A stretch of 64,000 bases of DNA from Phallusia mammillata (lineage: Eukaryota; Chordata; Ascidiacea; Phlebobranchia; Ascidiidae). The notes under the pieces were generated by a model that saw nothing but the letters and a program-made list of their open reading frames with translations, had not been told where the DNA came from and did not search any database. Each line of letters begins with the position of its first letter. Positions within the stretch are counted from its first letter, which is position 1. The stretch lies in contig QLIY01000007.1 of NCBI GenBank assembly GCA_003260075.1, positions 62,001 to 126,000 on the forward strand, in the 5' to 3' direction. Of this stretch, positions 38,470 to 51,736 are shown in pieces. A program made the translations under genes and the position numbers.

Positions 38470-38760
38470 AACCATCATTAGGAACCACAAGCCACCACAA
38501 GGCGGTTTATTCCGGTTTAAACCGGTTTAAAATCCGGGATATTTTCACAATATGTGCCTGCAGTTTGGTTGTTGGGCAAAATAACAGATACAAACAAAAC
38601 CGAATTGTGCCTGTACCATGGTCAATGTGCACATATCATAACATTGAAAACCATCAATAGGATCCACAAGGCCACACAAGGCGGTTTATTCCGGTTTAAA
38701 CCGGTTTGAATCCGGGGTATTTTCACAATGTGTGTCTTCAGTTGCTGTTTGTTGGGCAAG
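38470..38760. repeat. Two-copy direct repeat (units of about 110 bp) with a palindromic centre
   Basis: Units 38470-38577 and 38648-38760 share ACCATCA, CACAAGGCGGTTTATTCC, the palindrome CCGGTTTAAACCGG and ATTTTCACAAT. The 70-bp spacer is unrelated. Confidence 0.75.
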
Positions 38761-39112
38761 AAAATCTTTGAGCTGAATATTCAACACAGAACGCGCGGAG
38801 ATTTAAAAGTCGTAACCACCGGTGGAGAATGCTTTACTTAGGATCTTGTCAAAGTAAACAGTTAACCTTTTTGTGGCACAAAGATCATGGAGGTACAAAA
38901 GAACGGCAAATTTTACCGGACTGCAAAAGTTTATTGGACTTACAACAACGTAGCTTAAGACGCTTAAATTTTTACAGTCAGCAGCCTTCATGAACAGAGG
39001 TCACAAAATTATGTAGGATCACAAATAACCAAATATATAACCTGGAAAAATAGCATGAACGCACAATGTCTTGTCACCAGCTGTACTGATGGTTCCATAT
39101 AGGTTAAAACAG

Positions 39113-39454
39113 CGTGCACTGTCTGCAGCTAACATATGTATGGGCAAATTGATTTTAAATTAAACCAGATGAATATTCACAAAGTAGTCACGAAAACACC
39201 TTGGCTCAGAGATTACAACTAATAACCTAGTTTTTAGGTTTACAAAGATAAAAGCATTTTATCATTTTTTGCGTGCAAAGGGGGGGGGGTGTGCACTGTC
39301 TGCAGCTAACATATGTATGGGCAAATTGAGTTTAAATTAAACCAGATGAATATTCACAAAGTAGTCACGAAAACATTGGCTCAGAGATTACAACTAATAA
39401 CCTAGGTTTTAGGTTTACAAAGATAAAAGCATTTTATCATTTTTTGCGTGCAAA
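39113..39454. other. Allele-overlap join: about 165-bp repeat
   Basis: 39113-39279 and 39291-39454 match around ten G (39280-39289), with small indels. Confidence 0.75.
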
Positions 39455-39719
39455 CACAATGCAACATGTCAAACAGTGGCCGTTGCAAGTTAGCTAACGC
39501 GTTTTAGCAGAAAGTTGAACTGGTTAAACAGGGTCAGGGCGATATCGACAGAATTATTGACAAGGCGCAAACATACCTACCGGTTTTCGCAACAACGGGG
39601 CCACACATAATCGTAAGCGTTGTGTGCATAACGGTGGCGCGATCTTAACCGATACGGTAATGTTGGCGAATGCCCCATGCTTGAGACGTAGAAACGGTTT
39701 CCACTTCGGTGTAAGAGCG

Positions 39720-39981
39720 TTGGGGTTGTAACGTGTACAGAGTTGTAAGCAGAACCTAAATTAGGACCCAAACCCCAAAGCATGGGGTTGGCAACCTTTT
39801 TGCACTGCGGAACGTTTTCAAAAAAGTGAAATTTTTCGGTCTTCGGGGGGGGGGCTGGGGTTGTAACGTGTACAGAGTTGTAAGCAGTACCTAAATTAGG
39901 ACCCAAACCCCAAAGCATGGGGTTGGCAACCTTTTTTGCACTGCGGAACGTTTTCAAAAAAGTGAAATTTTTCGGTCTTCA
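39720..39981. other. Allele-overlap join: about 125-bp repeat
   Basis: 39720-39844 and 39856-39981 match around ten G (39845-39854). Confidence 0.75.
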
Positions 39982-40065
39982 AAAACTACAAAAATTTAGC
40001 AATGAAAACGCCTATAGTTTATCATCCCCGGGATACATGGGCAAAATGTTTCATAGCATTTAACC

Positions 40066-41016
40066 TGAAAAATTATACGGCCCGGTAACGAACTCCTCGC
40101 GGACCGGCGGTTGCCGACCACTTCCCTAAAGTAAAAGCCCCAAACTCGACCCTAAATCGATTTTTTAGGCTTAAACCGAAGTAAAGCCTGAAACAGACCA
40201 AATACCCACAACAACTTTAGTATATATGTCGCCGAGTGTAAATGCAGGACCGAATTACGCCAGTCATAATCAAACATTGGTCCAAACCCGAACCTGACCC
40301 GAAAAATCGGACCGACTTACAAATTTTGATATCAAATTCGTGTTAAGACTTTTGCTACAATATTGGCGTGGTTCTACACAAATACTTTTTCTTCATGCTG
40401 CTGCTCAACTTAAATGATCCTTCACCAAAACCAAAGTCAAACAAGGCACTGCATAAAACTATTCACAAACTTATGTTTTATCATTCATGCAATGTCATAT
40501 ATGAGCATGCTTGTAGGTATGTATCAAAAGTGCAGTGTCATGATCAAGGGGGGGGGGTAAAAATTGTACGGCCCTGTAACGAACTCTTTGGACTGAAAAC
40601 TCTTTGGACCAAAACTCGGCCCTGAAACTCTTTGGACCAAAACTCGGCCCTGAATTTTTAAAGCCTAAAACAGACCCAAAACCTACAGAAAATGTACTAA
40701 ATATGTGGTCGGGACCGAATTAAGCTAGTCATAATCAAACATTAGTCCAAACCCAAACCTGACCCGAAAAATCGGGCCGACTTACAAATTTTGATATCAG
40801 ATTCGTGTAAAGACTTTTGCTACAATATTGGCGTGGTCCTACATGAATACCTTTTCTTCGTGATGTTACTCAACTTTAATAACCCCCCGGCACACCAAAA
40901 CCAAGCTAAAAGTCAGAGGCACTGCATGTTCACAAAATTATTTTTTATCATGCATAAATGTCATTTATGAGCATGCTTGTAGGTATGTATCAAAAGTGCA
41001 GTGTCATGATCAAAAT
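40066..41016. other. Strongly diverged repeat pair around a G run
   Basis: 40066-40547 and 40558-41016 align with several indels around ten G (40548-40557). They contain repeated CCGAACCTGACCCGAAAAAT motifs. More diverged than the other joins. Confidence 0.55.
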
Positions 41017-41195
41017 GACTCAGCAAACTTCTATGTAGGAAAAACTTTCTACAAAGCGCAATTTTTTATTTACAAAATTCTACTCATTTATAAAGAGGCA
41101 ACTGTGTTAAGCACAGCAAAGTATTTTCGAAAAACCGTTGCACGGGACTAAAATGGATATATTGGTGGTATATTCATTACCATAACTATAGACAA

Positions 41196-42055
41196 TATTT
41201 GAAATTGTGGGAAACCATTAATGTTGACCCCAATTTGCTCAAATCAAAACGAATACGTACATGTATTGTTTCTTATGTTTTGTTCAAGAAACCCCACCGG
41301 GTGAAATTCCTTGTTTCAGCGGCGCAATCACTTCTTTGGTTTGTCACAATGTTAACACGTACATCACACTACATCAAATGGGATTTGTCGACAACCAAGT
41401 CTGATCAGACAGTTCTACGTTTACAAGGTGGTAACACGTCCGACTACACATGTCCACAAATATGAAGTAATATTTGACCGTGATTGGGACACTGGTTTAG
41501 CAAGGCATGCGGTTAATCCCTTCATCGCCCCATTAACGAGCTCTTTTTTCACACAACGACGGCGCTTGTTTCTAAAAGGTATAAAGAATTCTTATATAAT
41601 GCACAGGCAGTGCTACTGGGTGCAAAATAACATGGCTACAGCTTCTTGTGTAAAACTCATTTGAACATTCTACCTCTAGCGTCCAGAATTGTTTTAAAAA
41701 TAAAGTCTTCATTACAACTCTATTTAGAGTTAAGCACGCGATAATAAAATCAATTATATTACTTCGCGACGAAAGCCATATATCTCTTAAATATATTGAC
41801 ATCCTAAACCAGTGGTTCTCAACCTTTTTTACTATGCGACCCCCTTTAGAGGGGGGGGGGGGCACAAGACTTGAAATTGTGGGAAACCATTAATGTTGCC
41901 CTCAATTAGCTCAAATCAAAACGAATGCATGTACATGTATTGTTTCTTATGTTTTGTTCGAAAAATCCCACCGGGTGAAATTCCTTGTTTTAGTGGCGCA
42001 ATCGTTGGTTTGTCACAATGTTAACACGTACATCACACTACATCAAATGGGATTN
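41196..42055. other. Allele-overlap join: second copy after a G run
   Basis: 41196-41386 recurs at 41870-42054 after twelve G (41851-41862) and ends at an undetermined base (42055). Confidence 0.65.
41811..41850. mobile_element. Truncated hAT-type terminus
   Basis: CCAGTGGTTCTCAACCTTTTTT followed by GCGACCCCC resembles the other hAT-type left ends. It stops at the G run 41851-41862. Confidence 0.45.
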
Positions 42056-44392
42056 CGCAAAACGCAAAAAGAAGAGTTTAACAAAAGAACATTTTTTTAG
42101 TTCAATTTGTTGCTTTTGTAAATAAATTGTACGACTACATTTTATTGCTGAAACAACATTTGTTTTTAAACTTACATAAAAAGATTTAAAACTTTTTTGA
42201 CTACAAAATAATTTAAAAAAAACGTCTGTTTGTTGATATTTTAAGAAATTTGTCATTTATTTTTTTACTTGTTTAGGTTTAAAAACCTGACGAAAAGAAG
42301 ATGCATACGAGACCAGGCATGGCGGGATATAAACTTGTAGGCACTGGACACAGCAGTTTCTGTTGGCGGACGCAATTCGGATCAACCTGCCCATTCGGTA
42401 AAGCTTCGTTTTTGGCCCCCAATTTTTTTAATTCGCCCCAAACCAACCTTATTTTCACCATATGAACTGAATACTCTAGTTTTAGTAGAAAATCTCCAAT
42501 GTAACAAAAAATGTCGGTCACTTTGAAAAAAAAGTGCTGTAAGAGTAACAGAATTAGACACAAACCTTGTTTCATTGAGTAAAATCAGTGTTACATTTTT
42601 CACTGTATAAGTAGGATTTTCAAGCTGTTTGCAAAATATTTCACATTTTGTGTACCATATTATTTGCATTAGCTAAACTAAAAAAATAGTATCAACTAGT
42701 TTTCTTATATTACTAACAAGTCCTATTCAAAGATTTCACAAGAACGATTTTTTTAGATTTCATGCTTAAGTTTTTAGGCGGACTTGATGCATGGCTGTTC
42801 TATGCTGAATGATGATAGTGACGTCACAATCACCAGCGCGGGTAAGCCTAAACGTGACTGACTCGGCCATTTTGCACGGCGACTCTCTGCCACAATTTCG
42901 CATTTATATCGATATTCTAAAATTGTCCGAAAAACTTTAGAACGTTCAGTATATTGTCATCATTATTGTTGCCATCAACAGCATGATGTAATGGGTTTTA
43001 CCCCCCCCCCCCGCGGGTAAGCCTAAACGTGACTGACTCGGCCATTTTGCACGGCGACTTTCTGCCACAATTTCGCATTTATATCAATATTCTAAAATTG
43101 TCCGAAAAACTTCGAAAACGCTCAGTATGTTGTCATCAATAGTTAACATCAGCAACATGATGTAATGGGTTTTATTGTTTTTTTAAGGGTGTAGGCCACA
43201 GATTATTTTAATTTTTAAGTCTAAAAAAACAACTAGAAAATCTTCCAGCGCCTGCGTTGTATTAAATTTTAAATTAAAATTTAAATGATTTTTTAACGTG
43301 ATGTCAAATTGTGACGTCACACAATTACACATCGAAATTCGCCTTGATTATTAAACAGCAAAATTTATTAAAAAAAACAATTAAACTTTTCTTAAGGTAT
43401 ATTGCTTGTAAAAAAATAAAATAGTTTTCAATAGTAAAAGAAACGAAAATGTTCAGAGACGCAAACAGTGTGTTTTCGAGAATTTTTTTTGAATAGTTGT
43501 CGCAAAATATTCGCGGCGTGAATTTCTCTGTGCAAAGTAGTGACGGGACAAAAAATTTCCACTTGGCCAAAAGAGAAAAAAGAACAAAGTTTTAAAGTTT
43601 TCGACGCTTCACGTTTGCCGAAGATCTTAGGAGACCAGGTGACACGCATGACTAATCACCAGTCAACCGTAACGCGCCTTCCAAGCCGACAAACGCTTTT
43701 TGACGTTAAACCGCACTAATTAAATCTTTGACGAAGCCGTTACAAGCACGGTTTTTCAATTTAAAAATAAACAAAGAAACAATTTCAATAGTGTTAAAAT
43801 GCCCTAACGTGTTCTTTCAAAATCACACACATGTACGATGAAAAACATTTTACGTAAAGCATAATTTGTTTTCAATGTATTTATGTAAGGTTTCTGACGA
43901 AACTGCCTATATTTTTTTTAATTTATAAAAGGAAAAGTGTATTAAGCTCATGGAATTTTTGAAACTCTTAGGAAGGGTTCAGTTTATTTCGCTTGGTGAA
44001 AGAAACATTTTGCAAAGTTTGTGACCTATTTGTTTGGTATAATATTTTTTAGCTGTATAAAACACGCCTTTAACCTGCAGGTACTTTACACTTTATGCTG
44101 TTGGACAAAAGATAGAATTTCACCGTACGTAAAATTTCGAATACGTTCTTAACCAGTCGACCGCGTTGGGAGTTCGAAATTTTATGACCGGCTGGCGCTT
44201 AGGCCTTCAAACTTTACATATGTACCCGAAACGTAGGCAGAAAGAGAACTGGCTTTAACGTTCCGCTTGAGCGAGCTCACGTGACGAGATAAAATTACAA
44301 ACATTTTTCAAAACATAAAAATTAAAAGCGTTTTTCTTTTCAGCAACGAAACATACATGGTTTCGAAAAGTTACAAATGTTTTTGTTTGCAG
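42056..44392. other. AT-rich stretch without recognised gene
   Basis: Contains the 42836-43176 join. Upstream exons of the 44.4-kb gene may be here, but none could be picked out. Confidence 0.3.
42836..43176. other. Allele-overlap join: 165-bp repeat
   Basis: 42836-43000 and 43013-43176 match around twelve C (43001-43012). Confidence 0.75.
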
Positions 44393-45508
44393 TTTCGTAA
44401 GTTCTGAGCCTTCGCCTTCCGAACACTTTGGCTGGTTTAGCAGAATGAAGAACCTATGCGTACAATTGGACAACAAAGAATTTTGGACCCAATGGTGTTT
44501 AAAATTGAATTATATCGATGTGTTGGTGTCTTTCAAAGAGTGTCTAAAAATAAAGGCCCACATCGCAAAACAGGTAATTGAACACTGGTCATTGCCATGT
44601 ACAAAAGATAACCACTAAGTTTAAAAACGCTCTGACACCAAATTTTTTTAGGTAAAGTGATTTAATACTTTGGTGCTAAACAACTTTTTCATCGCCTGCC
44701 GATGCGAAATTTGAGAATTTTTGACCGACGCACTTAAACAAAATGGGGAAAAATGCGAGAGCGCGCGCATAAAATGCCCTGGGTGAATCAAACTCACTGG
44801 CGATGACAGCAGTTTTTTCCGGGGACGGAGGGTGAGTGTAAGGCGGCCCTGTGGTAACTTTGTGTGCTGCTGGACAAATTTTCTTTCGCGCATAATTTGT
44901 GCTTTTTAAGTGTGTGGGTATCAAATTTATTTAAAAATCCCCTTTTTTAAATGCAAATGCAAACAATCAGATATTTCACGATTGCAGTAAAAGTAAACAC
45001 CCAACTTTTTCATGATTAAAGTTAAAACCAACAACCTAACTTCTTCAGAATTTTAGCATTACATAAGACAAATTTATTTTACAATTTTACAAAGAGTGAT
45101 TACACTGTATACTACATTGATTTGTTACTGCACTTTTGGCTTAGCTCCCGTCAGATGAGATGAAAACAATACTTTTGAAGTATAGGACAATCACCTTCAA
45201 CCTAAATTATTGCCTGGTGGCTTTGAAATGATTACGCTAACCGATGTACATTTTCACAGGACTATCTACAGGCAACTCTCAATGTCCAAAACAAAATGAA
45301 GTGTGTGATCTTGAAGCAAATGAGTTCACCGCACTTTATGCCTAAAGGAGGACAGGCATGTTGGCAAAAGCTTTGTGGCTGTGCCATGGTTGACGTGCCA
45401 GAGACCAAACAGACCTGCACCGGACGGGGTATAGCATTGCATTTACGCAGCAAAGCACGCAACGCTAGATTCATTTTAAATTCCTACTCTCGGTCTCTAT
45501 GTGTATAA
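44393..45508 (+). CDS. Two 3' exons of an unidentified gene
   Basis: Exon A 44393-44573 follows a good acceptor (TTTTTGTTTGCAG), is open for 60 codons (HFGWFSRMKNLCVQLDNKE; LKLNYIDVLVSFKEC) and ends at CAG/GTAATT. Exon B 45260-45508 follows TTTTCACAG, continues in phase (DYLQATLNVQNKMKC; ACWQKLCGCAMVDVPE) and stops with TAA. Together they give about 142 residues, rich in Cys and Lys and mostly helical in character. Upstream exons were not found and no family is recognised. The agreement of splice sites and phase is what supports it. Confidence 0.45.
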
Positions 45509-47284
45509 GACGCATTTGCACACTTGCTATTTTACAACAAACGTCCAGATTTGGCCAGCATATTTAAACCTTTTGTGCAAGATTCTATTTGAAAAAGGAA
45601 CTGCAGATGCGAGTTAGGCGAAATAATCCTATACTAATTCCATGGACATTCATTGACTGATTTTGTTCCTTGTAACACATTTTCCATTCTCAGTTATTTA
45701 TTGTCATAAACAGTGATCATCAATGACCATGTTGTCTGTTAGAGGGTCTGATACTGCTCAGTATCACGTTCAGCTTTGTACAATTTTGTATGAATCTAAA
45801 CAGCCACCGTTTACGCAGACTTTAATAGCTTTAAACTTGCGAAAAACATGCCATTTTTTGTTTACTAACGCATGAGTTGTTTTGTTGTAAAACATGTCTT
45901 CAGAATCCAAAGAGACCATTGTTACGCGTTTATTCATCAACTAACTCTTTGAAGACCACATCACAAAGTTTGCACAGTTTTCCGGTCACTCTTGCAAACC
46001 ATATTTAGGAATGCTGGCCAGTCACGTGACAAATTATGACGTCAGATGTTTGGTAGGATTACATGTGATGTTTCAAAATTGTTGCATTTAATGGATGTAG
46101 TCATGGTCAAGTGCAAAAAATGGGAAGAGGTAAAATAAAAAACTGACTATTTTACAGGTAAAACCATGTGAAGTTGAATTAACTGGATTGAAAGCCATTG
46201 TAACAAAAGTATTGTTCGCGAATTTACGGCACACATTGCATAAAATTTAGAAAAACAACATGTTTTCCTCTATTGAGTGGTGCTCGCCCGTTTTAACGAC
46301 AACTGGCCTAAAATACTCTTTGACATTGCATTTATCTTTTTAACGATAGTCACAATTATCTATGTTTTCTTTAATATAAGACGAAACCGAATTTAAAGAC
46401 AACAAAAAGTGTCTCGATGTCATCATTTCCCTCTATGTAGTACCACCGAAACAACAACACCAACATCGGCTAAGGTTTACGTTTTACTGCGAGAATTCAG
46501 CACTTCAGGTAACAGTCTACATCCGCTTGCTTGGATGGCTGCTTCGTAATTTGACCTCCACCCTTTCGTGCTAACATCTGCTAAAGTTCTTTTCTGGTCT
46601 GAAATGCTTCGTCATTGAGGAACCTTACGCCTTTAGGGGTCAGAGATTTGGGTAAACGACTCCAGACAGAAGTGGGGCAAACATAGGTTGGGGTTTGCTG
46701 TGAGGCTCACATGAAACTATGTACAAAAAGTTGAGGTACGCCGCTGAGTGTAAGTGTGGACGACTTAACTCACTAAAATTGAACAACATTTTGTTTTCAA
46801 ATATTAGTCACAAAATATTGCACTTTTTGTATTGTTCGAACAACAAAACGTGTAAAAGCTTATCTTGAACGAAGTTACATATTGTTTCCACTCCGTTGTG
46901 AGACATAATGCAAAGTTTTAATCAACAATTATTTTATAACATCCAAATTATGTTTTATGAAATTCTAAACGTAGTTTGCTACAGATACAACCATGTTAAA
47001 AGTTTGTCTTTAAAAAGTTATAAATTAATGTTAACCAGTGTAGCTGTGTACTGTTGTACAGCCACATTGTATGTATATATACTAAAACAAACAAATTCGA
47101 ATAATTCTAATAATAAATACACGATATTTAGGCAATACGATTTTAGCAATGAAGATGACCTGCAATATAATCAATCAGAGACATCAGATTCAACTTCTCT
47201 CGCCGAATGGTCTACGTTTTGCGATTTTGATCTCCATCGATCTTCAATCAGCTGTTCAGTGATTGACCAAAGCTTGGCAGCGGC

Positions 47285-47347
47285 GGTGGGATTCGAACCC
47301 AATTCGCTTGATTCACATTGACAACAATTGTTGAAATACATTCCACC
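47285..47347 (-). repeat. B-box-containing tRNA-like remnant
   Basis: The minus strand has GGGTTCGAATCCCACC and a distal GGTGG, but no proper D or anticodon arm. A weak call. Confidence 0.25.
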
Positions 47348-47427
47348 GATGCCAGATAACTCTGGAGCCGTGGCCACAAATACGGTGCAGGCTGCGCCTT
47401 GTTTCTGCAAAGACGATTACGTATCAC

Positions 47428-47545
47428 GATCAGATGAAAGCCGTGATACGTTCAAGTGGCATATTGGGATCACATGAAAGCCGTGATACGTTCAAGTGGC
47501 ATATTGGGATCACATGAAAGCCGTGATACGTTCACGTGTCACGAT
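47428..47545. repeat. 40-bp tandem repeat, three units
   Basis: Units start at 47428, 47468 and 47508, each with GATCACATGAAAGCCG and GTGATACGTTCAAGTG; the third diverges after 30 bp. Upstream, CGTATCACG at 47420-47428 is the inverse of CGTGATACG in each unit, so hairpins are possible. Confidence 0.85.
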
Positions 47546-48202
47546 ATTTTGTACATTTGCAAATTGTTTTGTTACCTTTCGCGTGCATAATGTTTCGACA
47601 AAATTAAAAAAAAATCATAACTTAATGAAAACAAGTGATTGCCAAATTCGATCAAACCTATTGGGACTTTATTCGAATATTTCTCGAAAGTCTTTCAAAT
47701 TGCAAACTAAATATAAATGTAGGCTAGTAGGGGAAAGTATAATATGTAGTTCGTTGATGGTTACAAAAAAAAAACGTTAGAAGGTGGAATAGTCCATCTT
47801 TAAACAGAATTGCCTTTATAAAGTGTGTTGTAGTAAAAATAAAAACATTTGTTTACACTAATCTTGATTATTTTTTCTCTGTTTAAGATGCTAAGACACT
47901 TGACAGGAAGGCCTGAACGTCTAAAGTTGTCCAAATTTAAGTATTTTATGTGTTGCACAAAAAAACATGGACGAAAAATTTTTTTCAAGTAATTTGAAAA
48001 TTTTAAATGCAAACAAAAACACTTCTTGTAAAGAACGCACAATTATGTGGCCTTTAAAACGATTCTAATTATTTCTTCATAGCGTTTACTTATTATACTC
48101 TTATGCTAGAGTTTGAATTATAGCACACTTCTATACAGTTCAAAAAAAAGTTACGCGTTGGCGGATGAAACTTCTAATAATACAGTGCACGAACAATTGC
48201 TC

Positions 48203-48203
<1 letters not shown>

Positions 48204-48234
<31 letters not shown>
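48204..48234. other. 31-base C run
   Basis: A pure C tract between unrelated flanks, just before a dispersed repeat also present near the window start. Confidence 0.6.
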
Positions 48235-48237
<3 letters not shown>

Positions 48238-50090
48238 TTGCGCCACAACATCGTCGTATCGATTTACCGCCGTAACGCCTTCCTAAAAACCACAAGGGTG
48301 ACGAGGCTAAGGGCCTGAAACTGAAAAACCGGTCCCTTGCAACAAGCGGCGTAGCTGCAGCGCGTTTAGCCACCATCCAACAATTGTTCACTTTTGTTTT
48401 GCGTTCCATAACGTTTTAACATTGCGCCGCTATTTCCCGCTATAGGCCATTGAAAGAATATATTTTTCTTCAAAACAAGTACATGGTAAATTTAAACTTT
48501 TAGCAAAAACCACTTCACAAAATGTACATTCCGCAATCTTGGTCAGTGTAACTGTGGACAAAATATTTGATTTTATGCTTGCAACAAAGTTTAAGAAATA
48601 GAAAAGGGTTTGCTGTAAAGTTTCAATGTAACAAAGGCTTGACATTAGTTTTAAAACAAAACAGAAAACTGACAATACGACCCAATCTGCAAACAAACAA
48701 CCCAACCTTTACAATATGTCGAATAAGCACACCAACCTTCAAAAGAGAAAACTAGTTTCAGAAATAAAGAAGTGTTCGTATTCTATATGAATTACAGTAA
48801 AACCACAACAGTTTGAAATGTGTACAATATCAGTTAGACCTCTAGCTTAATAACAACCACAGGAAAACAAATACAACGTAACTTAGTATAAGTCCAACCA
48901 GCAGGGAAGGCATGTGCGATAGTTTTCCTTAGCAAAGTCGAAAACGAAACTGTATTTCGGCAATTTAACATAGGTCAGACTTCGTTCCGGTTGAAACCTT
49001 CATTCCGGTTCAATGCAAGTGCGTTTTTTTGGTTTTGCAAGATGCCTCCTCGTTAAAGCGTTGCAGAGGAGTCAGAATTTTCGAATTGGCGGTTTCAGGG
49101 GTCACGAAAAATGGGTCAAACGTTACTACAGTCTGTTTTCATATAAAGCGACAGGCAGTTTAAGTTGGAATACGCCAGTGTTTGAAAACCGTATTACTTA
49201 CAAAAAAGTTTTATGGGCCAAAATTATAACAAATTAATTTGATTTTAAACGTGAAATATGAATCTCGGTTTTAAGAATTTTTTGTTTAGTGATTCGTGTC
49301 AAAGGCATTGCTTCCTTTTTAACGTTACTTTTTTGAGTAGTTAGGAGATCGTTGAAGTTAATATGCCTTTTATTAAAGAGGCGAATCCCGTGAAAACCGT
49401 TATTATTCAATCCAATTAAACGTTCCTCAGGTTCTCAAAAATTCAATGCAAGATGTGGGTTAAAATAAGACTTAAAAATCGTTTTCCACTGACGATAACC
49501 CTTCAGTTTGTCGAATAGAATTGATTCTTGGGTTTTCAGTGTTTAGGAAATTTTAAAACACTAAAGTAAAATTATTTCATCAGGCCATAAAAACATATAA
49601 TCAAGAGGTAACACTAGGATAGGTTCAACGGCATTATAATCAGCCTACTTACATGCAGCAACAACATTAAAAGTTTGCCAGGTAAGAACGAACGACAAGC
49701 AGTTTAACGGGTATAAAAACGAATCAGCGAAATAAACAACTGTTCATATTACACTGATGTCTTGTGTTTTGTTAAATGTTTCGAAAGAAAGACATTATTA
49801 TCAGTAAATAAAAAGCAATGAAACAGTTGGCATATAATACAAGCCGATAAATGACAAAAAAATGACAGTCTCAATTAATCAACTAATATGGTGACATTTA
49901 GTATTTTGCATGAGATATTTGTCTCCAATATTGTTCAAGTATATTTGAATAAGAGACATAGATGAAAAAGATCATAGATTAGGCAACATAATGTCTATTC
50001 AAAACCAGGAAGTTTCTCGAAGGTAGACCAAAAAACCCAAACACCATTTTTTCCTATTTAATTTTCCTATCTCTTCAATATCATTCCCAG

Positions 50091-50298
50091 GAGTTACGAA
50101 TTACACCAACAACCTAAGTACAAGCATCCCCATGTTACTGTGGCACGCAATACGCAAGCAGAAACATGTTGTGGTGATGGCCATTTACGTTCGTTGAAAC
50201 TGATAGCAGGGAATCCTGTAAAACGCTGTCTGCTAGACAACGTCATAGCTAGGGCCTCAAACGTCACTAAAGAACCGCTCACAGGCCTTGATTGTTAA
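50091..50298 (+). CDS. Possible terminal exon of an unidentified gene
   Basis: A long pyrimidine-rich tract ends in TCATTCCCAG at 50090. The next 69 codons are open to a TAA (YELHQQPKYKHPHVTVAR; GHLRSLKLIAGNPVKR). There is no ATG at the start, as expected for an internal acceptor. Upstream exons are not found. Confidence 0.3.
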
Positions 50299-51199
50299 GT
50301 TTTTGGTAAGTCACATACATAGTGAGGTTTTGTGTTTCGGAAATGTAGCGTTTTGTTATGTGCATTTTATGTGACGTATATCTAATGCGCATTTTTTTTC
50401 TACGTGCTAAACAAGCGCTGTAATTACGGGTCCACAAAACAAGTAATATCTAAATAGAAATGCATTTTTCAGAAGTGGGACGTGTATTAAAATCAAGGCA
50501 TATTTTGTAAAAACTTAGGAAAATGTTCTATCAGTGAGAAGATTTTTTAAATTGCGCATTTGTATGTGTCAGTCTACTTTAAACTAGAATCTTCCTCCTC
50601 GTTGCTTGGTGGATGAAGACTATAATGAACCTTATGCTTATTGAATTAAATTTGAGAAACATTCTATTTGAATAAGATAGCGATGATGCCACATAGGTGA
50701 AATTTATTTATCCTGAATTCATAAGCATGGATGACTTGATGTTTTAATAAATTTGTATGTGATAGTTTTAATTTAAAAAACAAACAAACACATGTGCACG
50801 TTCCCATAATTGTAAAAAAATATGCTCACGATAACATATCATCGGTGATACAATTTTTTTTCATTTTCAATTTTCGGAAACAATTTTCCAGTACAAACAG
50901 CCCTTCCATAATTTCTTGCAACGATTAGCAAATTCTTTGCCTTTACTCCAAGTTAAGTTCATTTTTTGTTTTGTTTCTCATTTGAGTTTCGTGCGAAGCC
51001 CTAGTGCAAGCGGGGTCCATGGGGACGATTTGACGCAGACTGTGGATTTTTTGCAATTGCTGCTTCACAAATTCCGCTGGCTAGTAAATTCCTCACAGCT
51101 TCGCACGCAAACTGGATCCAATCAGCAGTAAACCAATGCAAAACATGAACCCCTGTCGTGCAAAGACTTCCACAAAAACATATCCACGAGCCGTCAACA

Positions 51200-51440
51200 T
51201 ACACAAGCCGAGCTTGCTCTTACGTCACCGGCTGACGCGCGCCCATGCCCTGAACCCGCCGCTTTCGTCAGGGTCGCCGCGCGCCGCGTGTCTGTGACGT
51301 AACAGGCAAAACAAACCGCCCTGTCGCGCCCCAGTGCGCACAACCCCAGGCGATCCCGCCGCACCGGGACTGATCACGCAGCGACCGCGTGATAGCTCCC
51401 AGCTTCCGCGTGCGCTTTGAGGCAAGGGTGGGAGCCTGGA
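51200..51440. promoter_or_regulatory. GC-rich island with two CRE/ATF-type sites
   Basis: Markedly GC- and CpG-rich against AT-rich flanks. TTACGTCA at 51220-51227 and TGACGTAA at 51295-51302 are inverse copies of the same CRE-type 8-mer. It could be a promoter; no adjoining gene is clear on either side. Confidence 0.35.
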
Positions 51441-51663
51441 GCTCTTTTTTGTTTGATCAAGGTGCGCTGAAAAGACATGATTTGACCCCATCGGGCGACG
51501 CTGGCAGGTTTACATAGTTTATGGTTGTTTAATGAGAACCGTGTTGACCGAGTATAAACGGACCCAAGGGCTAATTATAGCTTGATGCTTGGTGCCGGCT
51601 CAAGTGCAAATAGCGCCAGTATAAAACGAAGTGATTATGAAACACAAATAGCTACAATAAGTG

Positions 51664-51736
51664 CCCCCCCCCCGTTTCAACCAATGCTGCAAATGGAACC
51701 GTATAAGTGCAAAAAATGAAGCGTTCCCCCCCCCCC
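51664..51736. other. 51-bp island between two C runs
   Basis: 51674-51724 equals 52424-52474, bounded by C runs 51664-51673 and 51726-51736. A tiny misplaced contig. Confidence 0.7.

Larger units (their letters stand above)
45509..50090. other. Gene-poor stretch
   Basis: Holds the 40-bp tandem repeat, a tRNA-like remnant, the 31-C run and a dispersed repeat. The open frame of 137 codons at 46908-47321 ends inside the tRNA-like remnant and shows no domain. Confidence 0.3.

Noticed and set aside
49760..49840. A further hammerhead-like core on the minus strand (CTGATAA...GAAAC)
   Set aside because: One core base is wrong, stem II is weak and no stem I pairing was found.
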